Origin: Methanobacterium sp.
Lineage (GTDB): Archaea; Methanobacteriota; Methanobacteria; Methanobacteriales; Methanobacteriaceae
Length of the DNA: 23,227 nt
Assembly (NCBI GenBank): GCA_012838205.1
Contig: DUPR01000037.1
Location: forward strand, 1-23,227
Direction of reading: 5' to 3'
Position numbers and translations under genes: made by a program. Below are positions 1 through 9,916 of the stretch, one piece after another (the stretch's first letter is position 1; every line of letters starts with the position of its first letter). Under the pieces are notes generated by a model. The model saw nothing but the letters and a program-made list of their open reading frames with translations, was not told the origin of the DNA and searched no databases.

Positions 1-1
1 A

Positions 2-85
<84 letters not shown>

Positions 86-155
86 AATTTTTGTAAAAGA
101 TTTTTTTTTGAATTTTTAATATTTTTTTTCTAAAAATTTTCGTGTTTTTTTTTAA
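86..155 (+). terminator. T-tract termination region after the UPF0147 gene
   Basis: Directly after the stop codon come four oligo-T runs (around 87-92, 101-109, 121-128 and 145-153). Oligo-T on the coding strand is the normal archaeal intrinsic termination signal. There is no strong hairpin. It probably ends the rightward transcript before the leftward fucA gene. Confidence 0.4.
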
Positions 156-229
156 ATGATTTAAAAATCATATAATTATCTATTTATGTTTTAATTCTAA
201 AAACAGCTAATTGCTGATATCCACAAGTT

Positions 230-814
230 TCAGTGTTGTAAATCTTTCATGTTTCCTAAAACTCGTGATATGAATTGTGTTTTTGCTGTTTCTTCAACAA
301 ATTCTGCTAAGAGTGTAGCTTCTAATAAATTTTCTCCAGTTGCTACAAGACCATGATTTTTTAGGATTACCACATCTTCATCTATCAATCCACTTCCTAC
401 TAAATTAGCTAGTTCGGCACTTCCTGGTGGGGCGTATTCAACCATTTTTAAGAATGGGGGGTGCGTCTTACCAAAACCTTCAAGTCGTTCTATTCGTTCA
501 TTGGCCATTGCGAATCCAGTAACATATGGTGAATGGGTGTGCACGATTCCTTTAACATCATCTCTTTTTCGGTACACATCTAAGTGGAGTTGTAATTCTG
601 ATGACGGTTTTTTACCACCAGCAATAATTTTCCCGTTAATATCAACGATCGATATTTCTTCTGCTTTCAAATGACCAAGTGACACATTACTTGATGTTAT
701 GATTACGGTATCATTAGAACGAGCACTAATATTCCCTGATTTTCCAGGAACAAGGCCTTTATTGTAAATATGACGACCAGTTTCACAAATTTTCGTAATT
801 AATGGTTGATTCAT
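230..814 (-). CDS. fucA: Class II aldolase, L-fuculose-1-phosphate aldolase type
   Basis: This is a 194-residue zinc-dependent class II aldolase/adducin-family protein, the usual length for FucA. Visible hallmarks are the Gly-Asn-Ile-Ser-Ala-Arg phosphate-binding loop (residues 27-32), the Ser-Ser-Glu motif with catalytic Glu73, the zinc ligands His92 and His94 in the [11 protein letters not shown] motif, and the third zinc histidine at 154 in KNHGLVATG. Family members cleave fuculose-1-phosphate to dihydroxyacetone phosphate and lactaldehyde. In methanogens the homologue has been proposed to supply lactaldehyde, and hence lactate, for coenzyme F420. That role is family knowledge and is not shown here. 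The start is supported by an AGGTGAT ribosome-binding site just upstream. The next gene upstream on the same strand is polB, 153 nt away, so they may or may not be cotranscribed. Confidence 0.88.
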   Translation of the reverse strand: MNQPLITKICETGRHIYNKGLVPGKSGNISARSNDTVIITSSNVSLGHLKAEEISIVDINGKIIAGGKKPSSELQLHLDVYRKRDDVKGIVHTHSPYVTGFAMANERIERLEGFGKTHPPFLKMVEYAPPGSAELANLVGSGLIDEDVVILKNHGLVATGENLLEATLLAEFVEETAKTQFISRVLGNMKDLQH

Positions 815-967
815 GTAATTATCACCTGAAAAAGAATTATTTCCAAATTTAACACCAAATATTATTATTTATATTCATTTTTTTTTAACTTGGCAAGAAC
901 CACTCTATATATTATTTGTAATCTGAAAAAGTTTCTTAAATGAAATGTTTTTATTAGTTAATCCTAA

Positions 968-2416
968 TTAATTGAAGTCTAACATTTTCAAGCTACCATT
1001 GTTTATAACAGGGACTTGTGCGCAGGTAGGAACTATATTATAGATTTTTTGAAACTCTGTCTGAGACTGGAAAGTTCCACTATTTATGAGATGTATGCCC
1101 TTATATTTTTTGTAACTATTAATGTGCACATGTCCAGTATGAAAAACATCAGGTATATCATCAATTACTAAATGGTCCTCAATTTCCGATGCTAGTGGAG
1201 TTCGTTCACCATATATAGGTGCTAAATGTCTTTTTTCCAAAAGTTCCTTCATAATTAATTCTGATTGTTGGTGACTCATGCCTTTAACAGTCATGGCCAT
1301 ATCATCAAAGCTCCGACCGTGATATACGAGTACTTTAATACCATCTAAACTAACCAGAGCAGGATTACTAACAAATTCAGTAGTTTTCAAATCATGAAGG
1401 TTTTTCGCATAATCTTCAGGTATAGCGGGTTGAGGTTCGGCAAGACGACTTGCATCGTGGTTTCCAGGAGCTATTATAATTTTCACATCATTTATATCTC
1501 CAAAAAGTCGTGCTGCTTCTTCATACTGTTGGTGAATGTCTTTTATGGTTAGTTCTTTATCTTGACTGGGATAAACTCCAATGCCATCCACAATGTCTCC
1601 GGCTACTACGACATATTTTACATTGTTGGCGATTTCACGCTGCTCCTCATCTCCAAAATCGCCATTTATCCATTTTATAAACCGTTGAAATGCGGAATCA
1701 AGGAATGTGGAACTGCCGATGTGGATGTCACTAAGAAATACTGTTCCAAAATTCATACTTTTTTCATCGATTCTTGGCACCCCTGGATTTATAATTTCGC
1801 TGGCCATAATTAGACTGCCTTTTCTACTCCCAACAACTCCCACTACTTCATCTTTAACAATTCTTTCAGCTTGTTCAAAGACTTCATGGTTTTCATTGTG
1901 AATTAATACTGTAGCATCCCCTGTTTCATCTTCTAATTCGATTAATTTGTGATTGTTTTTAGTGTTACGTATGTCATTAACCATACCTACAATTTTAACC
2001 ACATCATCAAGACTAGTGGCTATTTTAACTGAAGTAACATCTTTAAGCTCGCTTTTATTGGTTAACATCTCTTTAAGTTTATGGTAACGATTTTGGAAAT
2101 AACTTGAAAGGTCTTTAATTTCTCCATTGGTGTAGGATTTGCGGCTGGTGTCTTTAAGAATTTCAAAGTTAAATTCTTTGGGCAGCAAATGGCTCTGAGC
2201 CATTTGATCATAACTTTTCGGGGAAGGTGTTCTATTCAAATAGTTTTCTACCAATGCACCGGTTAGAACTACCATTTCTGGGGATGATATTGTGATATGG
2301 TTAATTAGTGATTCTACTAGGTTAGAGGAATCATCATAATTTTTAATTTTAAGATACGCCTCTTCATCAATTAGTATGTCTGCATCTGTGAATTTTGATA
2401 TGATATTTTCAGTCAT
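968..2416 (-). CDS. polB: DNA polymerase D (Pol II) small subunit DP1
   Basis: This is the 482-residue small subunit of the archaeal replicative polymerase PolD, a Mre11-like 3'-5' exonuclease that pairs with the large subunit DP2 (not in this window). An OB-fold region covers roughly residues 128-212. The calcineurin-like phosphodiesterase domain follows with all its metal-binding motifs: Asp-Ile-His at 230-232, Gly-Asp at 273-274, Gly-Asn-His-Asp at 318-321, His366, and the Gly-His-x-His group at 428-431. The N-terminal 60 residues resemble the helical domain usual in DP1. Because all nuclease residues are present, proofreading activity is expected. The start is preceded by AGGAG at a suitable distance. 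The upstream AT-rich DNA overlaps a weak palindrome and TATA-like sequence. Separation of the two PolD subunit genes is common in this order. Confidence 0.95.
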   Translation of the reverse strand: MTENIISKFTDADILIDEEAYLKIKNYDDSSNLVESLINHITISSPEMVVLTGALVENYLNRTPSPKSYDQMAQSHLLPKEFNFEILKDTSRKSYTNGEIKDLSSYFQNRYHKLKEMLTNKSELKDVTSVKIATSLDDVVKIVGMVNDIRNTKNNHKLIELEDETGDATVLIHNENHEVFEQAERIVKDEVVGVVGSRKGSLIMASEIINPGVPRIDEKSMNFGTVFLSDIHIGSSTFLDSAFQRFIKWINGDFGDEEQREIANNVKYVVVAGDIVDGIGVYPSQDKELTIKDIHQQYEEAARLFGDINDVKIIIAPGNHDASRLAEPQPAIPEDYAKNLHDLKTTEFVSNPALVSLDGIKVLVYHGRSFDDMAMTVKGMSHQQSELIMKELLEKRHLAPIYGERTPLASEIEDHLVIDDIPDVFHTGHVHINSYKKYKGIHLINSGTFQSQTEFQKIYNIVPTCAQVPVINNGSLKMLDFN

Positions 2417-2573
2417 TTGGGCTCCTAATAAATTATGAAGGAATTGTATAATTTCCTTTATTGAATTACTTTATTAGTTCACAAGTGTTAGACTCTATTT
2501 TTTTTCTATCAATTTATCTACTTTATTTTTTATTATCATTATTTATACATCTTTATTTGAATCATTTTTTCCT

Positions 2574-2987
2574 CTACTTGAGGTATAAATCCACTTCCCG
2601 ACTTAAATTACCATAATTTTCTCGAAATTTGTCCAATTTTTCCTTGGATTTTATTAATTTTTCCTTGGATTGTTCGTTTGAACCATCTTTAAGAAGATTC
2701 AAGTGTTCAATAATAGCAACAACAGCTTCTTGTAGAATAATAATTGTTTTTAAAAGATTAATTTGAAGGTTTTTGCATTTTGATGGAGGATTTAACTTTT
2801 CATATTTGAAAAAAATGTTTTCTAAGTTTTTTCTAATTTTTTCCATTTTCAGATAGGTTTTCTCCAAATCTACGCTATTATATTTTTCTTGAGTGGGAAT
2901 TTCCCTAATTATAAGTAATTCTATTCCAATCTCTTTCAAGGTTTTTTTACTTTTTTTTAAGAATTGTTTTTTGGTCATCCCAAACAT
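2574..2987 (-). CDS. Small lysine-rich helical protein of unknown function
   Basis: I do not recognise this 137-residue protein. It is rich in Lys, Glu, Leu and Ile with almost no Gly or Pro. That suggests a mostly alpha-helical, possibly coiled-coil cytoplasmic protein. A hydrophobic helix lies around residues 77-97 (ILQEAVVAIIEHLNLL) and a strongly charged helix around 100-130. There is one cysteine, in KCKN. No signal peptide or transmembrane span is evident. An ATG at 2987 is preceded by a weak AGGCGAT site. A TTG one codon further upstream and an ATG four residues in are alternatives. Its nearest same-strand neighbour is polB, 157 nt downstream, separated by AT-rich DNA, so an operon is uncertain. 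Codon use looks like its neighbours, and a real gene is likely. Confidence 0.6.
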   Translation of the reverse strand: MFGMTKKQFLKKSKKTLKEIGIELLIIREIPTQEKYNSVDLEKTYLKMEKIRKNLENIFFKYEKLNPPSKCKNLQINLLKTIIILQEAVVAIIEHLNLLKDGSNEQSKEKLIKSKEKLDKFRENYGNLSREVDLYLK

Positions 2988-3349
2988 CAAACATCGCCTA
3001 ATTTAGAATTATATTCATTTAATTACACTATTTCCTATTCTAATAATCTCTTAACATTTGGGTTTTGTTTTCACAAAACTTATATTATTTTAAAACTATT
3101 GTAGTGTAATAATAGAATTCTTACAACCTGATCTGGGGATAAGTTTTTTTTATGATTAAAAACACTTTTGGTAATAGTTAAAATATTAATGTATTAATCT
3201 ACAATCTTTCTTTGAGATATGTTTCATTAACTTGGACGTCTTTAAGTATTGAAAATAAAACTTAAGTGACACATCCAATTCCTTGTTAATAGTTGTTTGA
3301 ATCTTACCCAATTACAATTTAATTTATCTGAAAAGTATAAGGTGATATA
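2988..3349. other. Divergent intergenic region, 362 nt
   Basis: This AT-rich stretch separates the leftward lysine-rich gene from the rightward secreted-protein gene, so promoters for both should lie here. I see one small perfect inverted repeat, GTTTTGT at 3062-3068 with ACAAAAC at 3073-3079 and a 4-nt loop. I find no open reading frame with coding character and no recognisable RNA gene. Confidence 0.4.
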
Positions 3350-3853
3350 TTGTCCAAAGCAGTTAAAATAATATTATTCCTAGTTTTCTTTGCCGTATTC
3401 TTTGAGGCGGGTTTATTTGCATCTTACACCATAGTAACCCAACAACCCCCTAATCCTACTGATTTAATTGAAATGCAAATCAATGGTATTAGTTCCTTGT
3501 TTAATTTAGGCACGCCAAAGATTGCTACTCCTAATAATGTGAAGATTTTAAATAAAAATGAGGTGGTAGAAGCCTTGAAGGCTAAAACTGGTGTTGATGG
3601 CATTAACCTAGAGACACTCACAGCCCAAACATATCAGAACACCAATGACGCTAATATAACGGTAAATATCACTGCTATGGGATATAGGGATGATAAAAGT
3701 GGTGGAACTACCAATGTAAGCACTATTGTGATCAAATCTAATGAAACTTATAGTATTACTGCAACAGCTGTAGCAGTTCCAAAAATTGATGGAGTGAAGA
3801 TTAAAGTGGGTTCCATTGTGATTACTTCTACTAGAATATTGTACAATCGATAA
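3350..3853 (+). CDS. Small membrane-anchored or secreted protein, unknown function
   Basis: This is a 167-residue protein with an N-terminal hydrophobic segment (about residues 6-28, following a short basic start) that acts as a signal peptide or membrane anchor. The remainder (about 29-167) is extracytoplasmic, rich in Thr, Asn, Val and Ile with several N-x-T/S sequons, and looks beta-rich. Translation starts at TTG at 3350. The site is supported by a textbook GGTGAT ribosome-binding site at 3341-3346 with three bases between it and the start codon, and there is no nearby ATG. I cannot assign a family. The cbiH gene begins 35 nt after its stop on the same strand, with a T-run in between, so cotranscription is possible but a functional link is not evident. 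Confidence 0.65.
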   Translation: MSKAVKIILFLVFFAVFFEAGLFASYTIVTQQPPNPTDLIEMQINGISSLFNLGTPKIATPNNVKILNKNEVVEALKAKTGVDGINLETLTAQTYQNTNDANITVNITAMGYRDDKSGGTTNVSTIVIKSNETYSITATAVAVPKIDGVKIKVGSIVITSTRILYNR

Positions 3854-3888
3854 TTAATCTTTTTTTTATTAACTTATTTGGTGAACTA

Positions 3889-4950
3889 ATGATAAGGATA
3901 GTGGGTATAGGACCGCGAAGGGAAGACATGACTATCATGGCTAGTCAAACTCTTCAAGAGGCTGATGTAGTTATTGGGTATGGTGGCTACATTAGGCAAA
4001 TTAAAGATCTGTTGGAAGGTAAAAAGGTCATTTCACTGGGAATGGGACAGGAAGTTAACAGAGCGGAACTGGCCATTGATTATTATAAAAAAGGTTGTAA
4101 AGTTGTTTTGATCAGCAGTGGCGATCCTGGAATATATGGAATGGCCAATGTACTTCATCAAGTCATGGGAAAGTATTCTGGACTGGAAATAGAAGTTATC
4201 CCTGGAGTTTCAGCGGTTAATTATTCAGCTGCACTATTAGGCGCGCCACTACATGATTTTGCAGTTATAAGTCTTAGTGACCTACTCACACCTCTTACGG
4301 AGATCAAGAGGAAAATTCGTGCAGCAGCTGAGGCAGATTTCATTATAGCTTTCTACAACCCGCGTAGCAAACGAAGGACAAAACCATTTAAAGAGGCATT
4401 AAAAATTCTTCTAGAAGTTAGACGCCCTGAAACATTAGTTGGAATAGTAAAAACTAGGGATGATTCTTCTTCTGTCAGTATAGTTTCTCTTAACTGCCTT
4501 GAAGAGGAAGATGTGGATATGAACACCACTATCATTGTTGGCAACACCTTCACCTATATGGATGATGGTAAAATGATAACTCCAAGGGGTTATGTTCTCC
4601 AACACTCCACACATCCTTTGGCTTGTGAATTTTATGATAAATATCTTGCTGGCGAAGGAGTTGAAGGATCTAACATGGCTTGTGAGTACTATCCCTGCCA
4701 TAGTCACCCTCAAAACTGCACATTTTGTTATTGTCCATTCTATCCTTGTGGGGATCCATCAACCGGTGGGCATTGGATCAAAGATAAGCAAGTTTGGAGT
4801 TGTGAAGGATGCACTTGGATCCATCAGGATGATACAGTAGAATGCATACAGACTAAATTACCTAAACTACTGAAAAAAGTGGAAGACCTTCAAGATAATA
4901 AAAAAGAGCTTCTCAAATTAAGACGTGAATGTGTTTTTCTAACTAAATAA
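3889..4950 (+). CDS. cbiH: CbiH/CobJ cobalt-precorrin C17-methyltransferase with C-terminal Cys-rich domain
   Basis: This 353-residue protein has two parts. Residues 1-235 are a tetrapyrrole methylase of the C17-methyltransferase type: GIGPR near residue 6, a GYGGY loop at 30-34, [11 protein letters not shown] at 77-86 for S-adenosylmethionine binding, [21 protein letters not shown] at about 104-124, and [10 protein letters not shown] at 154-163. In the anaerobic cobalamin pathway this enzyme methylates C17 and contracts the ring of cobalt-factor III. Methanogens use the product for corrinoid methyltransferases. Residues about 240-320 carry ten cysteines (246, 265, 270, 277, 280, 282, 287, 305, 308, 319) resembling the 'cysteine-rich small domain' family, probably metal or iron-sulfur binding. 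Typical CbiH is about 240 residues, so this is a fusion. The start has GGTGA at 3880-3884. Confidence 0.9.
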   Translation: MIRIVGIGPRREDMTIMASQTLQEADVVIGYGGYIRQIKDLLEGKKVISLGMGQEVNRAELAIDYYKKGCKVVLISSGDPGIYGMANVLHQVMGKYSGLEIEVIPGVSAVNYSAALLGAPLHDFAVISLSDLLTPLTEIKRKIRAAAEADFIIAFYNPRSKRRTKPFKEALKILLEVRRPETLVGIVKTRDDSSSVSIVSLNCLEEEDVDMNTTIIVGNTFTYMDDGKMITPRGYVLQHSTHPLACEFYDKYLAGEGVEGSNMACEYYPCHSHPQNCTFCYCPFYPCGDPSTGGHWIKDKQVWSCEGCTWIHQDDTVECIQTKLPKLLKKVEDLQDNKKELLKLRRECVFLTK

Positions 4951-5157
4951 TTGACACTTTAAGTAATTTTTTTTATATTAGTTGAATAGTGTAATTTTCC
5001 ATTGAATGCATTTATTGGTCGCATCCACAGATCGATTTTTTTACCAAATCTATAGGTACATGCTATGACGAAATGGATTTTTAGATGAATTTGATTTTTT
5101 ATTCAAATATTCCAAAAGCTAATGTACCAAGTCAGACAAATTAATATTAGTGATATA

Positions 5158-5511
5158 ATGATTCGTATAAAAAGAGCCTCCCAATCTCCTGCCCAAAAGG
5201 ATGGTTGCAGGATTATGGTAGGTCGTGTATGGCCGAGGGGAGTGTCTAAACAAAGGTTAAGGATGGATGTATGGTTGAAAGACATCGCCCCTAGCCATGA
5301 TCTACTTCGATGGTGGTCTCAAAATTCTAAAAAGTGGGATGAATTTGCAAATAAGTATAGGGAAGAACTTATGGACAAAGTTGAGTTTTTAAATCAGATA
5401 TTAGAATTAGAAAAAGAGAAAGAGACTGTTACACTGGTTTATACAAGTGGGAACATAGAACAAAATAATGCAATCATATTAAAAGAAGTTTTGGATGAAT
5501 TAAAATCCTAA
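5158..5511 (+). CDS. DUF488 family protein (YeaO-like)
   Basis: This 117-residue protein belongs to DUF488, a family of uncertain biochemical function widespread in bacteria and archaea. Diagnostic features are the opening IRIKRAS, the RVWPRG motif at 23-28, WLKDIAPS at about 39-46, the RWW pair near 51-53, a KW..F..Y..EL helix, and the closing strand TLVYTSGNIEQNNA. An ATG 36 nt upstream would add 12 residues. I prefer 5158 because AGTGAT lies three bases before it, and because the E. coli homologue YeaO begins at the equivalent residue and also has about 117 residues. It is monocistronic, 207 nt after cbiH, and convergent with dapF. Confidence 0.85.
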   Translation: MIRIKRASQSPAQKDGCRIMVGRVWPRGVSKQRLRMDVWLKDIAPSHDLLRWWSQNSKKWDEFANKYREELMDKVEFLNQILELEKEKETVTLVYTSGNIEQNNAIILKEVLDELKS

Positions 5512-5604
5512 ACAGATCAATTCATCCTGTTTGAAACTAGCTTAGTATAATCTATTTTTTTGTTTTGGTGTTATTTCATATTATCTCATAAATCGTGTCC
5601 CACT

Positions 5605-5643
5605 AAAAAGGCCAATGGGGGTTGATTTTTTAATGCCTTTTTT
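5605..5643. terminator. Candidate bidirectional terminator between DUF488 gene and dapF
   Basis: AAAAAGGC at 5605-5612 is the exact reverse complement of GCCTTTTT at 5635-5642, with a 22-nt loop that itself contains a T-run. On either strand the stem ends in oligo-T. The site sits between two convergent genes, where a shared terminator is expected. The loop is long, so oligo-T may matter more than the hairpin. Confidence 0.35.
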
Positions 5644-5714
5644 ATGTCTTGCTGCCAGTTTCCCATACTCCTCTAAGATCGTTCCGTTTCCCAAAAAAAA
5701 TGTTGTGACCAATT

Positions 5715-6587
5715 TTAAAATTCAAGTTCCATTATTCCTTCAAAAACAGAGACAGCATCACCTTCCATGAAGGCACCCAATTTATCATCCTTCTCATAGA
5801 CAGTTATCTGAAGTTCTCCTCCAGGGAGGTGTACTTGCACGTTTTTATCTAAAACTCCCAGACGATAACCACTAATGACTACACTCGTTGCTCCTGTCCC
5901 ACAAGCCATGGTAAAACCAGCACCCCTTTCCCAAGTGATCATATCCACTTTATCAGGGCTTTTCACATCAACAAAATGCACATTAGTTCGTTCTGGGAAT
6001 GCTTCGTGGTTTTCGAGTAAGGGCCCCAACTCTTCCAAGGATAATTTATCTAGATTTTTGCAGAATATCACGGCATGAGGATTTCCAACGTTGACTGCAG
6101 TAAGTTTAATCACTTGATCATCGACTTTTATTTTTTGATCAACGAATTCATCTTTATCACTAATCATTGGAATGTCCCGGGTTTTAAAGGTCGCTGTTCC
6201 CATATCAACCCTAATTGTTTTAACAGAATTTCTTTCAACTGTCAATACCAAGTTTTTGATACCGCCCAGGGTTTCTACACTCATTTTCTTTTCTCTGAGC
6301 ACATCGTTTTCAAAAACATATTTACCGAAGCAACGGATTCCGTTTCCACACATCTCTGCTTCACTACCATCACTGTTAAATATTCTAAATTTAACATCGG
6401 CAATATCAGATTTTGAGACGAATATTACTCCATCAGCGCCAATAGAAAATCCTCTTAAGCATAATGTCCGCGAAATTTCTGATTTCTTATCTTCAGGGAT
6501 CAGTTCTTCTTCAAATTCATTGATAACCACGTAATCATTACCTAGACCATGCATCTTATGGAATAGTAGAATTATTTTTTCATTCAT
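5715..6587 (-). CDS. dapF: Diaminopimelate epimerase
   Basis: This 290-residue enzyme converts LL-diaminopimelate to meso-diaminopimelate, the penultimate step of lysine synthesis, by a two-base cofactor-free mechanism. Both catalytic cysteines are visible: Cys80 in EMCGNGIRC and Cys229 in [10 protein letters not shown]. Other signatures are the N-terminal [11 protein letters not shown] (10-20), [19 protein letters not shown] (168-173) and [15 protein letters not shown]. The length is normal. The start codon overlaps the lysA stop by four bases (ATGA, 6584-6587), so the two are translated as a coupled pair, lysA first and dapF second. In Methanobacteriales the product lysine also enters pseudomurein peptide cross-links (family knowledge). 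Confidence 0.96.
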   Translation of the reverse strand: MNEKIILLFHKMHGLGNDYVVINEFEEELIPEDKKSEISRTLCLRGFSIGADGVIFVSKSDIADVKFRIFNSDGSEAEMCGNGIRCFGKYVFENDVLREKKMSVETLGGIKNLVLTVERNSVKTIRVDMGTATFKTRDIPMISDKDEFVDQKIKVDDQVIKLTAVNVGNPHAVIFCKNLDKLSLEELGPLLENHEAFPERTNVHFVDVKSPDKVDMITWERGAGFTMACGTGATSVVISGYRLGVLDKNVQVHLPGGELQITVYEKDDKLGAFMEGDAVSVFEGIMELEF

Positions 6588-7870
6588 TTGAAAAACCTCA
6601 AAGGCAAGTTCTGTTTCGATAATAGATCAGCATAAGTTTCCCTCTCCCTTATAACATCCACTTTCCCTTCCTGCACAATCACTTCAGCAGGGAGTGGCCG
6701 TGAATTGTATTGGCTGCTCATACTGAAAGAATATGCTCCGGCATTCATTATGGATAGAACATCGCCTTCGATGATATTAGGAAGGGGTCTGTTTCTAGCG
6801 AAGAGGTCACCAGATTCACAGATATTGCCGGCAACATCAACATTTTGGGATGGTTGGGCTGTTGGTTTATCAACTACCAGAATGTGGTGGTATGAATCAT
6901 ACATAGTTGGACGTAAAAGGGTATTGAACCCGGCGTCAACCCCAATAAATTTCCTATAGCTTTGTTTAACAGTGTTAACACGAGTTAATAGGTATCCTGC
7001 ATCCCCGACAATGTAGCGTCCTGGTTCTATACACATGGTGGGGCTATCAATACCATATTCTGATAATTTATCTTTGTATAATGCTACGATTTCACTCGCA
7101 AACTGTTTAATGTTTAGAACCGGTTCTTCAGGGGTGTAAGGTATTCCGAGACCTCCTCCGAAATCTATGAATTCAAATTCAACTCCTGCCTCTTGGTGTA
7201 CTCGACCAGCGATGTCCATAAGAACTTTAACTGCAAGTTTAAACGGTTCAGGATCTAATATTCCGGACCCGATATGGGTATGAATTCCCACAGGCTCAAA
7301 ACCCAATGATTTAGCTTTTTTATACACGTCCACTGCTTCTTGTTCCATAACTCCAAATTTAGAAAGTTCACCACCAGTAATGCAGTGGTCATGGTGCCCG
7401 GCACCTACCATTGGGTTGACTCTGAAAGATATTTTGGTTCCCTCTGCATTATCAAGTCCAGCCAGGCGTTCTAACATAGATACAGAGTCCAAATTAATGC
7501 GAACACCCGAATCTAGGGCAAACTGGAGTTCCTCACTTGTTACATTGTTTCCTGTGAAAAGGATTCGTTCCGGTTCAAAACCAGCTAAAAGTGCGGTGTA
7601 AATTTCTCCAGGGGAAACAGCATCAATTCCACTTCCTTCTTGTTCCAAGATCCTCATCACTGCCAAGTTAGTGTTTGCTTTGGCTGCATAGAATATTTTG
7701 AAGTCCGAATATTCAGAACTAAAAGCTTGTTCCACTCTTTGATAATTATCGCGTATCCTCATCTCATCTAAAACATAAAGTGGCGTTCCATATTCTTGAG
7801 CAAGCTCAAGGGCGTCAACACCACCAATTTCAAGGTTGCCTTTTTCATTGGTATTAAATTGTAGGTTCAT
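6584..7870 (-). CDS. lysA: Diaminopimelate decarboxylase
   Basis: This PLP enzyme of about 428 residues decarboxylates meso-diaminopimelate to L-lysine. It is a fold type III (alanine racemase-like) decarboxylase. The PLP lysine lies in FYAAKANTN (residue 64 from this start). The Gly-rich [11 protein letters not shown], the [12 protein letters not shown] loop, [11 protein letters not shown] and the active-site [11 protein letters not shown] are all present. The open frame extends ten codons further to 7900. I place the start at 7870 because a perfect GGAGG lies six bases before that ATG and the extra residues ([10 protein letters not shown]) match nothing in the family. dapF follows with a 4-nt overlap, and argD lies about 148 nt upstream on the same strand. 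Confidence 0.95.
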   Translation of the reverse strand: MNLQFNTNEKGNLEIGGVDALELAQEYGTPLYVLDEMRIRDNYQRVEQAFSSEYSDFKIFYAAKANTNLAVMRILEQEGSGIDAVSPGEIYTALLAGFEPERILFTGNNVTSEELQFALDSGVRINLDSVSMLERLAGLDNAEGTKISFRVNPMVGAGHHDHCITGGELSKFGVMEQEAVDVYKKAKSLGFEPVGIHTHIGSGILDPEPFKLAVKVLMDIAGRVHQEAGVEFEFIDFGGGLGIPYTPEEPVLNIKQFASEIVALYKDKLSEYGIDSPTMCIEPGRYIVGDAGYLLTRVNTVKQSYRKFIGVDAGFNTLLRPTMYDSYHHILVVDKPTAQPSQNVDVAGNICESGDLFARNRPLPNIIEGDVLSIMNAGAYSFSMSSQYNSRPLPAEVIVQEGKVDVIRERETYADLLSKQNLPLRFFK

Positions 7871-7876
7871 CAAAAT

Positions 7877-7881
7877 CCTCC
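7877..7881 (-). promoter_or_regulatory. Ribosome-binding site that fixes the lysA start
   Basis: Read on the minus strand, GGAGG is followed by ATTTTG and then the ATG at 7870-7868. The spacing of six bases is ideal. It lies inside the longer open frame beginning at 7900, which argues against that longer start. Confidence 0.7.
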
Positions 7882-8018
7882 GAAAAGAAGTAAACATCAA
7901 ATATATCCTTTTACTCCCATATAACTATTCCGATAAAAATAAAATCACGATTTCAAAATAAGTGATCCAATAGTAAATACGCTTCGAATAAAATAGAATG
8001 AAAGTGGGCCATACCCAA

Positions 8019-9197
8019 TTAATCAGTATAACGGCCAATAACTTCATCTAAATGATTTGTTACATTGTCGATCTGTTCTCTGGTAATAACTAATGGGGGA
8101 ACAAACCTTAAAACTTTTTCAGCCGTGCAGTTAACCAATACCCCTTGATGGCGCATGGCATCAACCAGTTGGGCGCATGGCATATCCATTTCTATACCTA
8201 ACATCAAGCCAACACCCCGCACATCTTCAACTCGGCCGTGCTCTTGGAAGAGTTCCTTTAACTCATTTTTAAAGTAAGTTCCGTTTTCACGGGACTTAAC
8301 CACCAGTCCCTCTTCTTTTATAGTTTCTATAGAGGCTAAACCAGCAGCACACGCTAAAGGGCCACCTCCAAATGTTGCAGCGTGGTCTCCAGGTTCAAAA
8401 GCGTTTCCAACTTCTTCACTGGCTAGGATAGCGCCCATAGGGAAACCCCCGGCTATTGCCTTGGCTAGGGTTGTAATGTCCGGAGTGACTTTATATTTTT
8501 GGGATGCGAACATCTCACCAGTTCGGCCGAAACCAGTTTGAACCTCATCAAAAATCAGTAAAACATCATTTTCATGACATATTTTTTTCAGTCCATCTAA
8601 ATAACCTTGTGGAGGTAATATTATGCCTCCTTCACCTTGCACAGGTTCCACAAGCACTGCGGCTGTTTTTTCAGTTATAGCATCCTCTACAACTTCAAGG
8701 TCACCATAGGGAACATGGCTAAATCCAGGTGGGAGGGGGCCGAATCCCTTTTTATATTTGTGCTGGCCGGTAGCAGTGATGGTGGTGATGGTTCGACCAT
8801 GGAAACTGTTTTCCATAGCAATAATATCTCCTTTGCCAGTGAATTTTCGCGCCAGTTTAATTGCTCCCTCATTGGCTTCTGCTCCACTATTGCAGAAGAA
8901 GGCTTTTTGATGTGGTGAGATTTCAACCAATTGTTTTGCCAGGCGCACTTGTTCCTCTATGTAGTAAATGTTTGACGTGTGGATCAGTTTATGTGCTTGT
9001 TTACTGATAGCTTCTGCTACACGGGGATGTGCGTGACCCACATTATTCACAGCAATACCCGCCACACAGTCAATATATGGAATACCTTCAACATCCCAAA
9101 CAACAGCCCCTTTCCCTTTTTCAAGGGCTAAAGGTTGTCGACCGTAGGTTTGCATAACGTAGTCTTTATCTAAAGCCATAATCTTTTCTGTGTTCAT
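8019..9197 (-). CDS. argD: Acetylornithine aminotransferase (class III PLP aminotransferase)
   Basis: This 392-residue class III aminotransferase makes N-acetylornithine from N-acetylglutamate semialdehyde in arginine synthesis. Some ArgD enzymes also act on succinyl-diaminopimelate. Visible features are the entry motif [18 protein letters not shown] (41-58), [18 protein letters not shown] (101-118), SFHGRT (131-136), the substrate/PLP motif [10 protein letters not shown], the PLP-ring Asp217 in [13 protein letters not shown], and the Schiff-base lysine Lys246 in [15 protein letters not shown]. Length and motifs are canonical. The ATG at 9197 has a weak GTGGT site, and a second ATG six codons in is a possible alternative. 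It sits upstream of lysA-dapF on the same strand, forming an amino-acid cluster, although the 148-nt gap suggests lysA may have its own promoter. Confidence 0.93.
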   Translation of the reverse strand: MNTEKIMALDKDYVMQTYGRQPLALEKGKGAVVWDVEGIPYIDCVAGIAVNNVGHAHPRVAEAISKQAHKLIHTSNIYYIEEQVRLAKQLVEISPHQKAFFCNSGAEANEGAIKLARKFTGKGDIIAMENSFHGRTITTITATGQHKYKKGFGPLPPGFSHVPYGDLEVVEDAITEKTAAVLVEPVQGEGGIILPPQGYLDGLKKICHENDVLLIFDEVQTGFGRTGEMFASQKYKVTPDITTLAKAIAGGFPMGAILASEEVGNAFEPGDHAATFGGGPLACAAGLASIETIKEEGLVVKSRENGTYFKNELKELFQEHGRVEDVRGVGLMLGIEMDMPCAQLVDAMRHQGVLVNCTAEKVLRFVPPLVITREQIDNVTNHLDEVIGRYTD

Positions 9198-9447
9198 TTT
9201 ACCACTGCATAATAGTTAATAAATCCATTTTTTAACAAGAATATTTTTAAATTTTTAGGGAGTTCCACTATGAAACGATTATTATAAACAGTATAATGAG
9301 TCATGGTTATAAAGATTTAATCTCCCATATGCCACACATTTTTCCTGGAGAAACATAAATAAAGGATGAATAAGTATATGTTATAGATTAATATAATTAA
9401 CAATTTAATCAGAATAGCATTTTAATGGTGCAGTTAATAGTGTTTGG

Positions 9448-9453
9448 GAGGTT
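9448..9453 (+). promoter_or_regulatory. Ribosome-binding site that fixes the start of the duplicated membrane protein
   Basis: GGAGGT at 9448-9453 is eight bases before the ATG at 9462. The longer open frame starts with a TTG at 9444 that would place this site inside the coding sequence, so the ATG is preferred. Confidence 0.7.
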
Positions 9454-9461
9454 TAGATTTA

Positions 9462-9788
9462 ATGAACAATCATAAACTAATTATATATGTTGGTTCAGCT
9501 TTTTTGCTTATTTTAGGTCTTTACACGTTGTATATTGGAGAAATATCCCAAGGCGTTACTTGGTTTATTTTAGCAATATTGTTTCTATCAATCTCCACAC
9601 AAATGGGGATTCCTATTAGGGCTGTAAAATTGAGAAAAATCATAATTTTGATATGTGCCATTATTTTATTGGGAATTGGGGGAGTAACATTATACTCTGG
9701 TGATTTTTTAGCTGGTGTCGCATGGTTTATAGCAGGAATACTTGGAATATTTGTTTCGTTCATGTTAGTGGGTCATGAGGCCATCTAA
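9462..9788 (+). CDS. Small four-helix membrane protein with two repeated halves
   Basis: This is a 108-residue integral membrane protein with about four hydrophobic segments and a short basic loop (AVKLRK) in the middle. The two halves are clearly related. Residues 5-45 (KLIIYVGSAFLLI..., containing TLYIGEISQGVTWFILAIL) align without gaps to residues 60-100 (KIIILICAIILLG..., containing TLYSGDFLAGVAWFIAGIL). The shared core is T-L-Y-x-G, then G-V-x-W-F-I and I-L. This is an internal tandem duplication of a two-helix unit. I do not recognise a named family and assign no function. It is divergent from argD and lies upstream of the cyclophilin gene, 128 nt away, which seems to have its own promoter. 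Confidence 0.7.
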   Translation: MNNHKLIIYVGSAFLLILGLYTLYIGEISQGVTWFILAILFLSISTQMGIPIRAVKLRKIIILICAIILLGIGGVTLYSGDFLAGVAWFIAGILGIFVSFMLVGHEAI

Positions 9789-9873
9789 AAACTTATAGTT
9801 CGTATTTCATCCACTTTCCTCAATCAACTATCAAAAACGAAAACCTGATTTAATTATTATCACTTGTCAAAAA

Positions 9874-9883
9874 TTTATAAATA
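9874..9883 (+). promoter_or_regulatory. TATA box for the cyclophilin gene
   Basis: TTTATAAATA fits the archaeal TATA consensus. Initiation about 25 nt downstream would begin the transcript just ahead of the GGTGA at 9905-9909 and the ATG at 9917, giving a very short leader. Confidence 0.45.
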
Positions 9884-9904
9884 AAGAAATTGAACTTATC
9901 TTCT

Positions 9905-9909
9905 GGTGA
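9905..9909 (+). promoter_or_regulatory. Ribosome-binding site that fixes the cyclophilin start
   Basis: GGTGA is seven bases before the ATG at 9917. The longer frame beginning with TTG at 9890 would read through it and add nine residues (MNLSSGELI) not expected in a cyclophilin. Confidence 0.65.
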
Positions 9910-9916
9910 ATTGATT

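Noticed and set aside
2438..2458. Imperfect palindrome AAGGAA...TTCCTT upstream of polB, a possible operator.
   Set aside because: Only six base pairs per arm in AT-rich DNA. The inner part does not pair, and it may simply surround a TATA-like sequence.
3062..3079. Small hairpin GTTTTGT-TTTC-ACAAAAC.
   Set aside because: Seven AT-rich pairs far from either gene end. No regulatory context was seen, so it is mentioned only inside the intergenic entry.
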